Below, in pieces: positions 1 to 5,193 of a DNA stretch of 11,330 nucleotides. The translations under genes were made by a program, and so were the position numbers. The notes beneath the pieces were generated by a model that saw nothing but the letters and a program-made list of their open reading frames with translations, made no database searches and was not told the DNA's origin. Origin of the DNA: Galactobacter sp. (GTDB lineage Bacteria; Actinomycetota; Actinomycetes; Actinomycetales; Micrococcaceae); the NCBI GenBank assembly GCA_022712075.1, contig JALAHE010000213.1:1-11330 (forward strand), given 5' to 3'. The first letter of the stretch is position 1; each line of letters opens with the position of its first letter.

Positions 1-419
1 CCCGTGTCCTCGCCCCGCTCGCCTGCGCGGCGGCGCTGACGCTCGCCCTGACCGCGTGCTCCGGCAACCCCAAGGTCCAGGTGGGAAGCACCACGTTCTC
101 CACCTCGGCCGAGCTGGCCGCCGCGATGGAGCAGGCCGGGGTCACGTGCAAGGACGTCAAGCTCGTGCAGCAGACGGAGAAGGTCAGCATGAGCACGTGC
201 CAGAACCCGGACTTCACGTCGCTGAACATCGTGGTCTTCCACGACCCCGCGGCGCTCGCGCAGCTCGTGAACCAGGCGGCGGCGCGCGACGGCAAGGACG
301 TCACCGCGACCACCACGATCTACGGCAACAACTGGGCCACGATCGGCGCCGCCAAGGACGCGGAGACCGTCAAGAGCGCCGCCGAGAAGCTCGGCGCCAC
401 CCTCGCCACGGCGGCGTAG
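1..419 (+). CDS. Small secreted lipoprotein, 5' end outside window
   Basis: The reading frame is open from the left edge (first full codon at position 3) to TAG at 417-419. The visible N-terminal part is a hydrophobic Ala/Leu-rich segment ending in the lipobox LTAC, with the acceptor Cys codon at 57-59. The product should therefore be exported, lipidated and anchored to the outer face of the membrane. The start codon lies upstream of the window. The mature part is about 120 residues and has two more cysteines (in VTCKDVK and MSTCQNP) that could form a disulfide. It carries no motif that I recognise. It ends 3 nt before the permease gene, so the two are probably co-transcribed and translationally coupled. 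I infer no substrate or function; a role tied to the downstream transporter is possible but unsupported. Confidence 0.8.
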   Translation, partial: RVLAPLACAAALTLALTACSGNPKVQVGSTTFSTSAELAAAMEQAGVTCKDVKLVQQTEKVSMSTCQNPDFTSLNIVVFHDPAALAQLVNQAAARDGKDVTATTTIYGNNWATIGAAKDAETVKSAAEKLGATLATAA

Positions 420-422
420 CCT

Positions 423-1181
423 GTGCCGGAGCTCAGCCACTGGCTCCTCTTCGCCGCGGGCCTCGCCGCGCTCGTGGCGACCGGCGTCATCGTCCTGCGC
501 ACCCAGCGCGTGGGGCTCGGCGCGCTCCCGTGGATCGCGGTGGCCCGCGCCGCCGTCCAGCTCGCGATCGTGGCCCTGCTCCTGCGCGGCGTGCTCGAGT
601 GGTGGTGGGCCCTCGCCGCCTTCCTGCTCCTCATGCTCGTCACGGCGGGCTTCACGGGCGCCGGCCGCGCCGCCGACCTCCCCCGGGGACGGGCCGCCGC
701 CCTGCTGGGCATCAGCGCCGGGGCGCTCGTCTCCGTCGGCTCGATCGTGGGCCTGGGGCTCGTGGAACGCAGCTCGCAGGAGCTCGTCGCGATCTCCGGC
801 ATCCTCATCGGCAACGCCATGACCGCCTCCACCCTCTCCCTGCGCCGCCTCGCCTCGCTCCTGCGCGACCGCCGCGGCGAGGTCGAGGCCTGGCTCGCCC
901 TCGGCGCCACGCCGGCGCAATCCACGGCCGAGCTGCGCCGCGAGGCCATCCGCGAGTCGCTCATCCCCAACCTCGACCAGACGAAATCCACGGGCCTCGT
1001 GACCCTGCCTGGCGCCTTCGTCGGCGCGCTCTTCGGCGGTGCCTCGCCCCTCGAGGCGGCGGCGTTCCAGCTCGTGGTCCTCGTCGGCATCTTCCTCGGC
1101 CAGTCCGTCACGGCCAGCCTGGCCACGTGGTGGGCGGCCGGCTCCCCCGTCCTTCCAGTGCCCGACGACGCGTCCGCTTGA
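423..1181 (+). CDS. fetB: FetB/YbbM-like (UPF0014) ABC transporter permease
   Basis: The 252-aa polytopic membrane protein matches the UPF0014/FetB family in overall pattern. It has hydrophobic segments near residues 6-25, 35-56, 60-76, 92-112, 118-136 and 193-236. Family-type blocks include GILIGNAMTAS (about 126-136), EAWLALGATPAQS (155-167) and a long IPNLDQTKSTG...LPGAF...GASPLEAAAFQ stretch (181-216). The Escherichia coli member FetB works with the ATPase FetA and has been linked to iron export and oxidative-stress resistance; family members may move other substrates. No FetA-like ATPase is visible here, so it may lie upstream of the window. The start is GTG at 423, 3 nt after the lipoprotein stop, with no good Shine-Dalgarno sequence, which suggests coupled translation. 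A strong hairpin follows 4 nt after the stop. Family assignment is fairly sure; the substrate is not. Confidence 0.8.
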   Translation: MPELSHWLLFAAGLAALVATGVIVLRTQRVGLGALPWIAVARAAVQLAIVALLLRGVLEWWWALAAFLLLMLVTAGFTGAGRAADLPRGRAAALLGISAGALVSVGSIVGLGLVERSSQELVAISGILIGNAMTASTLSLRRLASLLRDRRGEVEAWLALGATPAQSTAELRREAIRESLIPNLDQTKSTGLVTLPGAFVGALFGGASPLEAAAFQLVVLVGIFLGQSVTASLATWWAAGSPVLPVPDDASA

Positions 1182-1185
1182 GGAG

Positions 1186-1215
1186 GCGGGAGGGCACCCG
1201 GGGGTGCCCTCCCGC
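1186..1215 (+). terminator. Hairpin after the FetB-like gene
   Basis: GCGGGAGGGCACC (1186-1198) and GGTGCCCTCCCGC (1203-1215) form a perfect 13-bp GC-rich stem with a CGGG tetraloop, starting 4 nt after the TGA of the permease. There is no T tract, as is common for hairpin terminators in high-GC actinobacteria. It probably ends the lipoprotein-permease transcript or protects its 3' end. Confidence 0.7.
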
Positions 1216-1251
1216 TCCAGGCGCCCCGCCCGCCGTCGTGCGTTTGCTCCC

Positions 1252-1310
1252 TGTCCGCGTACTGACCAGTCGGTCCGGCGGCGGCACCGGAAACCACCGG
1301 TGTTCGGACC
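1252..1310 (+). repeat. Solo copy of the 59-bp structured repeat
   Basis: The 27 bases 1252-1278 are identical to 3984-4010, beginning with TGTCCGCGTACTGACCAGT and continuing through GGTCCG (1272-1277). Exactly 27 nt later comes CGGACC (1305-1310), which can pair with GGTCCG. The 27-nt interior differs from the other copies apart from its first base and a few others, yet it forms its own stem here: CACCGG (1285-1290) with CCGGTG (1297-1302). The copy lies between the permease terminator and the next gene, in the same orientation as both. I see no partner copy closing a cloverleaf nearby, so it is a half or truncated version of the element at 3984-4142. Confidence 0.75.
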
Positions 1311-1384
1311 AGCTCCCTGTGCCCTCGGAGAAATACGTCCCCACCCAGGAACGCACCCAGCCGCGCGCTGTACCCTCGGTGGCG

Positions 1385-2023
1385 ATGTCTTCAGGAACCC
1401 GGCGCCAGTACCACCGCCCCACCCTCTTCACGTCCGACATGATCGATCGCTACGAGGGCGGCGCCGATCCCGCGCGCCTCTCGGAGGCCGCGCACGTGAC
1501 CGCCGGCGCGCTCGTGAACCGCGGCCGCGCCAACGAGGATCCGGTGGTGCTCGAAAAGCTCATCCGCCTCGCGGACGCGGAGGGCCTCGAGGAGGTCGCC
1601 GAGCTGTGGTCCGCTTCCCCGGCCCAGACCCTGCCCGGCACGCTTTGGCGGCTCTACGCGCTGCGCCGGACCGTGCTGCAGGATCCGGCGCGCCTGGCTG
1701 CGTACTTCCGCGACGGCCGCGCCCAGGCGCCGGTTCACCAGGCGATCGCCGGCGTGGCCGAGCCGCCCGGGCCGCAGGAGCTCGTCGACATGACCACGGC
1801 CATCCTGGCCGGCGCCTTCACGGGCGACTATGACGTGGCGTTGCATCGGGCCGCAGCCTTCTGCCGCGTCGTGGCGCTCGGCGAGACCGCCCACGCCGAC
1901 GCCGCCGATCTGGCCGACCCGAACCGCGGCTCGGCGCTCACGCGGGCGGCCCACCGGCTCGGCGGCACGGCCGACGACCTTGACGCCGCGGCGGCGCTCT
2001 GGCGCCAGGGCGAACTCAGCTAG
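1385..2023 (+). CDS. Conserved-looking protein of unknown function, 212 aa
   Basis: This is a soluble, probably mostly helical, acidic 212-residue protein with no signal peptide or membrane segment. Visible landmarks are a basic N-terminus (SSGTRRQYHRP), then DMIDRYEGGADPARLSEAAH (about 18-37), AELWSASPAQTLPGTLWRLY (72-91), a central PPGPQEL and a C-terminal AAALWRQGEL. The codon pattern is that of a real gene. From memory I associate this sequence style with a lineage-restricted Micrococcaceae family sometimes mislabelled as an RNA polymerase beta subunit; nothing here supports polymerase activity. ATG at 1385 is preferred; GTG at 1379 is in frame and possible. There is no strong ribosome site. 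TACCCT at 1371-1376 could be a -10 giving a nearly leaderless mRNA. A long upstream extension of the same frame overlaps the permease gene and is not credible. Confidence 0.7.
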   Translation: MSSGTRRQYHRPTLFTSDMIDRYEGGADPARLSEAAHVTAGALVNRGRANEDPVVLEKLIRLADAEGLEEVAELWSASPAQTLPGTLWRLYALRRTVLQDPARLAAYFRDGRAQAPVHQAIAGVAEPPGPQELVDMTTAILAGAFTGDYDVALHRAAAFCRVVALGETAHADAADLADPNRGSALTRAAHRLGGTADDLDAAAALWRQGELS

Positions 2024-2029
2024 TCCCGC

Positions 2030-2055
2030 GCGGCGGCGGGTCTCCGCGCCGCCGC
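2030..2055 (+). terminator. GC hairpin after the unknown 212-aa gene
   Basis: GCGGCGGCG (2030-2038) pairs with CGCCGCCGC (2047-2055) across an 8-nt loop, starting 6 nt after the TAG. There is no T tract. A hairpin terminator is plausible, but simple GCC/GGC repetition also makes such stems easily. Confidence 0.45.
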
Positions 2056-2076
2056 CGGCCCCGGGAGGTCGGCGTA

Positions 2077-2088
2077 AGTACGCGGACA
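2077..2088 (-). repeat. Short copy of the structured-repeat terminus
   Basis: AGTACGCGGACA is the exact reverse complement of the first 12 bases (TGTCCGCGTACT) of the repeats at 1252 and 3984. Homology stops after these 12 bases, and the GGTCCG/CGGACC stem is missing. It is inverted relative to the copy at 1252, so the unknown 212-aa gene lies between inverted ends 837 bp apart. Confidence 0.5.
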
Positions 2089-2277
2089 GCGCACCGGATT
2101 GACGCGCCAGCGCGGCGGGAAGCACACTGGTGAGGCGACGTCGGGCTGCGGCAGCCCCGGGCTCCACATTTCGCCGCCTAGAGCGGCCTTCCGCCGAGAG
2201 GCGCTCCCGGTCCGGCGTCGCGTGAACTTCCTTTCTCAGGACATTCGAAACCCTCAGAAAGACGCGCCAAATTCCCG

Positions 2278-2332
2278 GTTCACCCGGTATCGATACACTG
2301 GCCACGCATCCCCACCGCGCATGTCGGAAAGG
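2278..2332 (+). promoter_or_regulatory. Probable promoter and ribosome site of DUF47-pit
   Basis: TACACT at 2294-2299 fits the actinobacterial -10 pattern TAnnnT, and GGAAAGG at 2326-2332 is a good ribosome site 5 nt before the GTG start. A single GTTCACC heptamer (2278-2284), the PHO-box unit, sits just upstream of the -10. No second unit lies 11 bp away, so PhoP control here is only a possibility. No clear -35 is seen. Confidence 0.4.
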
Positions 2333-2337
2333 TCATC

Positions 2338-2952
2338 GTGAGCCTGCGTTTTTTCCCCAGTGAGACCCGGAGCCTGAGCCTCCTGACCTCGCTGGCCGAT
2401 GTGTTGCGCGAGGCCCTCGCGACCGCGTCGGAGCTCTTCTCCGCCGAGGAGGTCGGCGCGGGCGCCCTGCGCGAGCGGCTCGAGGCCCTCGAGCTGAAGT
2501 CGACGGACCTGCACTACGCGCTCCTGACCCACCTGCGCACCTCGTTCGTGAATCCCTTGCCGCGCGAGGATCTGTACACCTTCTCCAAGCACCTGGCCCG
2601 ATCCATCGGCTTCGTCGCATCCGCCGGCTCCAGCCTGCCGCACGCCGCCGATCGCCGGACGGATCGGGTCACCGAGCTGCTCGAAATCCTCGGCCGGCAG
2701 GCCGACCTCAGCCGCAAGGCCCTCGCCGGCCTGGGGCGCCTCGAGGACCTCGAGGACCTCTGGCTCGATCTGCTGCGCCTCTCCTCCCGGGCCCGCCGGA
2801 CGCAGCGCGCCTGGCAGCTGGACCAGGCGGGCGAAACCAAGGTCTCGACGGTCGTGACGCAGCAGGTGCTTGCGCGCGATCTGCAGGGGGCTTCTGACGC
2901 CCTGCTCGGCTTCTCCGATCACCTGGGGCACGTGCTCGTGAAGGAATCCTGA
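2338..2952 (+). CDS. DUF47 (PhoU-like) Pit accessory protein
   Basis: The 204-residue protein is built of long amphipathic helices without membrane segments and matches the DUF47/PhoU-like family, whose members are usually just over 200 aa. Typical features are the start MSLRFFPSE, an early helix with LTSLADVLREAL, the block HYALLTHLRTSFVNPLPREDLYTFSKHL (about 61-88), and helical repeats rich in L, E and R to the end. DUF47 proteins are commonly encoded beside Pit transporters and are thought to modulate them, as PhoU does for phosphate uptake. Here the stop is 4 nt before the pit start, so the pair is an operon. GTG at 2338 is chosen because GGAAAGG lies 5 nt upstream and the N-terminus matches the family. 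It is probably cytoplasmic and membrane-associated through its partner. Confidence 0.88.
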   Translation: MSLRFFPSETRSLSLLTSLADVLREALATASELFSAEEVGAGALRERLEALELKSTDLHYALLTHLRTSFVNPLPREDLYTFSKHLARSIGFVASAGSSLPHAADRRTDRVTELLEILGRQADLSRKALAGLGRLEDLEDLWLDLLRLSSRARRTQRAWQLDQAGETKVSTVVTQQVLARDLQGASDALLGFSDHLGHVLVKES

Positions 2953-2956
2953 CCCG

Positions 2957-3973
2957 GTGGACTTCCTCCTGCTCACCATCACGCTGGCCGTGCTGGCCGG
3001 CGTGACCTTCCTCAACGGCTTCCACGACGCCTCCAACGCCGTCTCCTCCGCTGTACGCACGCGGGCCCTCACGCCGCGCCTGGCGATCGTGATGGTCGCG
3101 CTCTTCACGGCGGCCGGCACCTTCCTCTCCACGAGCCTCGGCTCCACCCTGGCCGACCGCTTCCAGTCCTCCGTCCCTCACGGTCCGGCCGGCCTCGTCA
3201 CGGTGCTCTGCGGCCTACTCGCAGCGGGAGCTTGGGGCCTGTACACCTGGTGGAAGGGGCAGCCCTCCTCCTCCACACACGCGATGCTCGCGGGGCTGGC
3301 CGGCGCCGGGCTCGCCGCCGCCGCGGTGGGTCTTGAACACCCGGCCGACGCCGCTGCCCTCCTCTTGCGCCAGGTCCTCCTGCCGCTGGTGGTCACCTCG
3401 CTGTTGGCGCCCGTGCTGGCCTACGCGCTCGTGATCCCGATCGTCTGGTTCCTGCGGCACAGCCCCCCGCGCAAGATCAACGAGGCCGGGCGGTCAGCCC
3501 AAGCGATCGGTGCCGCGGCGGTGGCCCTGGCGCACGGCGTCCAAGACGGGCAGCGCGCGGTGGCCATGACGGTGGTGACCGTCTCCGCCGCCGGCCTCGC
3601 CGTGCCCGACACGTCGGTGATCTGGCTCGAGGTGTGCGCGGCACTGCTCCTGGGGTTGGGCGTGATGGGCGGCGGCTGGCGCATCACCCACACGCTCTCA
3701 ACGCGGCTCGTCACGCTGGACCCCCTGCGGGCCGGTGCCGCCAACGCCGTCTCGGCGACGCTGTTGTTCGTGGGCGCGTACGCCCTGAAGCTGCCGATCT
3801 CGTCGACTCAGGCCGTCACAGCCGCGCTCGTAGGCGCCGGGATCAACCAGCAGCACAGCACCGTCAACTGGGCCACCGCACGGCGCATCCTCTGCTTCTG
3901 GCTCGTGACGCCGCTCGTGTGCGCGCTCCTGGCGGGCACGCTCATGCTGGCCGCCTCGCCGCTCCTGCGCTGA
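2957..3973 (+). CDS. pit: Pit-family inorganic phosphate transporter
   Basis: The 338-aa membrane protein belongs to the PiT family of ion-coupled, low-affinity phosphate transporters. The two homologous signature regions are visible: FLNGFHDASNAVSSAV (about 18-33) and AHGVQDGQRAVAMT (192-205). Each is followed by a conserved loop: GQPSSSTHAMLAG (101-113) and LPISSTQAVTAALVGAG (279-295). Hydrophobic helices occur near residues 4-20, 41-61, 79-95, 107-125, 138-165, 184-212, 220-239, 264-278 and 311-334. The length is at the short end for bacterial Pit proteins. The start is GTG at 2957, 4 nt after the DUF47 stop; AAGGA at 2941-2945 lies 11 nt upstream, a rather long spacing. The gene runs convergently into the pst operon and ends 10 nt before the structured element at 3984. 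The family is sure; specificity for phosphate over a related anion is inferred from the DUF47 partner. Confidence 0.92.
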   Translation: MDFLLLTITLAVLAGVTFLNGFHDASNAVSSAVRTRALTPRLAIVMVALFTAAGTFLSTSLGSTLADRFQSSVPHGPAGLVTVLCGLLAAGAWGLYTWWKGQPSSSTHAMLAGLAGAGLAAAAVGLEHPADAAALLLRQVLLPLVVTSLLAPVLAYALVIPIVWFLRHSPPRKINEAGRSAQAIGAAAVALAHGVQDGQRAVAMTVVTVSAAGLAVPDTSVIWLEVCAALLLGLGVMGGGWRITHTLSTRLVTLDPLRAGAANAVSATLLFVGAYALKLPISSTQAVTAALVGAGINQQHSTVNWATARRILCFWLVTPLVCALLAGTLMLAASPLLR

Positions 3974-3983
3974 TCGCTCCCCC

Positions 3984-4142
3984 TGTCCGCGTACTGACCA
4001 GTCGGTCCGGCCCCGGTGTTACCTGCTACGGGTTTTCGGACCGTGTCGCGAGGCAAGTGGGCCCAAGCATGCGCTCGACACATGGTCCGATTTTTTGCTT
4101 CCCGGGGTGCCGTTCGCGGACCTACTGGTCAGTACGCGGACA
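3984..4142. repeat. Cloverleaf-forming inverted-repeat element, 159 bp
   Basis: The ends are 26-bp inverted repeats with one mismatch (at 4123). The outermost 19 bp, TGTCCGCGTACTGACCAGT at 3984-4002, pair perfectly with 4124-4142. Inside lie three consecutive hairpin arms. Arm 1 pairs GGTCCG (4004-4009) with CGGACC (4037-4042). Arm 2 pairs GTGTCG (4043-4048) with CGACAC (4076-4081). Arm 3 pairs GGTCCG (4084-4089) with CGGACC (4117-4122). Every arm encloses exactly 27 nt, and arm centres are 40 nt apart. Arm 1 has a further inner stem, CCCG (4012-4015) with CGGG (4029-4032). It starts 10 nt after the pit stop. It could be a non-autonomous mobile element, a REPIN-like pair, a structured RNA or a bidirectional terminator. 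I see no target-site duplication and no transposase. Confidence 0.75.
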
Positions 4143-4202
4143 AGAAAGTACGCGGGAGGTGCCACCCGCCGTGCGCGCGGACCGCTGCCGGGCGCCCCAC
4201 CC

Positions 4203-4255
4203 GGCCACGCGCCGTCGGGCGCCTTGCCCACGCTGGCGGCCACGCGGCGTCGGGC
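4203..4255. repeat. Direct repeat of 18 bp, period 35
   Basis: GGCCACGCGCCGTCGGGC (4203-4220) recurs as GGCCACGCGGCGTCGGGC (4238-4255), 17 of 18 identical. It lies downstream of pstB on the minus strand, before its terminator-proximal region ends. Its function is unknown; a small local duplication is the simplest explanation. Confidence 0.5.
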
Positions 4256-4262
4256 ACACGGA

Positions 4263-4294
4263 AACGGCGGCGAGGCTACTGCCTCGCCGCCGTT
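4263..4294 (-). terminator. Terminator hairpin of the pst operon
   Basis: AACGGCGGCGAGGC (4263-4276) and GCCTCGCCGCCGTT (4281-4294) form a perfect 14-bp stem with a TACT/AGTA tetraloop, 88 nt after the pstB stop. Read on the minus strand the stem ends in GTTTCC, a short T run. It probably stops pst transcription and may also block read-through from the pit side. Confidence 0.8.
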
Positions 4295-4382
4295 GATCCC
4301 CCTCAGAATCCCCCGGTTCGCTCTCCGGGGCCCCGCCCTGCTCGCGCCGCACGGGCGCGCCACAGGGAAGCGTGTCAGCCGA

Positions 4383-5162
4383 TCACCCGAAGCGGCCGGA
4401 GACGTAGTCCTCGGTCGCCTGCTCCACCGGGTTGTTGAAGATGGTGGAGGTCTCGGCGTACTCGATGAGCTTGCCGGGCTTGCCGGTGCCGGCGATATTG
4501 AAGAACGCGGTCTTGTCGGAGACGCGGGCCGCCTGCTGCATGTTGTGCGTGACGATGACGACCGTGTACTCGTTCTTGAGCTCGTTGATCAGGTCCTCCA
4601 CGGCCAGCGTGGAGATCGGGTCCAGCGCGGAGCAGGGCTCGTCCATGAGGATCACGGAGGGCTCCACCGCGATGGTGCGGGCGATGCACAGGCGCTGCTG
4701 CTGGCCGCCGGAGAGGCCGGAGCCCGGCTTGTCCAGGCGGTCCTTGACCTCGTTCCAGAGGTTGGCGCCACGCAGGGACTTCTCCACGATGGCGTCGGCA
4801 TCCGACTTGGAGAGGCGCTTGCCGTTGAGCTTGAAGCCGGCGAGGACGTTCTCCTTGATGGACATCGTGGGGAACGGGTTGGGGCGCTGGAACACCATGC
4901 CGACCTGGCTGCGGACCGTCACCGGGTCAACGCCCGGGCCGTAGATGTCGTCGCCGTCCAGGAGGACCTTGCCCTTCACGTGGGCGCCCGGGAGCACCTC
5001 GTGCATGCGGTTCAGCGTGCGAAGGAAGGTCGTCTTGCCGCAGCCGGACGGGCCGATGAAGGCCGTCACGGAGCGGGGCTCGATGTTGATGTTCACGCCC
5101 TCCACGGCAAGGAACTTGCCGTAGTAAACGTTGAGGTCATTGGCGTCGATGCGCTTGGCCAT
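4383..5162 (-). CDS. pstB: Phosphate ABC transporter ATP-binding protein PstB
   Basis: The 259-aa cytoplasmic ATPase powers the PstSCAB phosphate importer. All ABC motifs are intact: Walker A GPSGCGKTT (37-45), Q-loop VFQRPNPFP (90-98, Gln92), signature LSGGQQQR (150-157), Walker B VILMDEP (170-176, Glu175), D-loop SALD (178-181) and switch His206 in IVTHNM. The length and the PstB-typical PNPFP, NLWNEVKD-like and ISTLAVEDLI blocks set it apart from other ABC ATPases. The start is ATG at 5162, with the purine-rich GAAAGAAG about 5 nt upstream; the gap to pstA is 31 nt. As last gene of the operon it is followed by a terminator hairpin, not by phoU as in many bacteria. Confidence 0.97.
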   Translation of the reverse strand: MAKRIDANDLNVYYGKFLAVEGVNINIEPRSVTAFIGPSGCGKTTFLRTLNRMHEVLPGAHVKGKVLLDGDDIYGPGVDPVTVRSQVGMVFQRPNPFPTMSIKENVLAGFKLNGKRLSKSDADAIVEKSLRGANLWNEVKDRLDKPGSGLSGGQQQRLCIARTIAVEPSVILMDEPCSALDPISTLAVEDLINELKNEYTVVIVTHNMQQAARVSDKTAFFNIAGTGKPGKLIEYAETSTIFNNPVEQATEDYVSGRFG

Positions 5163-5193
5163 GGCTTGTCTTCTTTCGTGAAAGGTGAGGGGG

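Larger units (their letters stand above)
2024..2337. other. Intergenic region before the DUF47-pit operon
   Basis: I see no gene in these 314 bases. They hold a GC hairpin just after the preceding stop, a 12-nt copy of the repeat core (2077-2088), a probable promoter near 2294 and the ribosome site GGAAAGG at 2326-2332. Base composition drops towards A/T between about 2225 and 2300, as expected for a promoter region. Confidence 0.6.
3974..4382. other. Convergent intergenic region between pit and pstB
   Basis: These 409 bases contain no credible gene. They hold a 159-bp cloverleaf-like element (3984-4142), a further short copy of the repeat core AGTACGCGG (4147-4155, 16 bp after the one at 4131), a GC-rich stretch with an 18-bp direct repeat, and the pstB terminator hairpin. 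Frames read through this stretch are short or are extensions of antisense frames. Confidence 0.7.

Noticed and set aside
56..1384. Open frame on the plus strand running from the left edge into the 212-aa gene
   Set aside because: It overlaps the lipoprotein and permease genes in another frame, has an Arg/Pro/Gly-rich translation without protein-like character, and only the part after 1385 looks coding.
3984..4142. CRISPR array, given several ~27-nt variable segments between repeated motifs
   Set aside because: The repeats alternate in orientation and form closed hairpins rather than direct repeats; there are only three arms and no cas genes.
3984..4142. A complete insertion sequence
   Set aside because: At 159 bp it encodes no transposase, and I found no target-site duplication beside the ends; at most it is a non-autonomous relative.
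3984..4142. A tRNA gene, because of the cloverleaf
   Set aside because: It is twice tRNA length, with a 19-bp closing stem, 27-nt arm interiors, no T-loop GTTC motif in place and no anticodon arm geometry.
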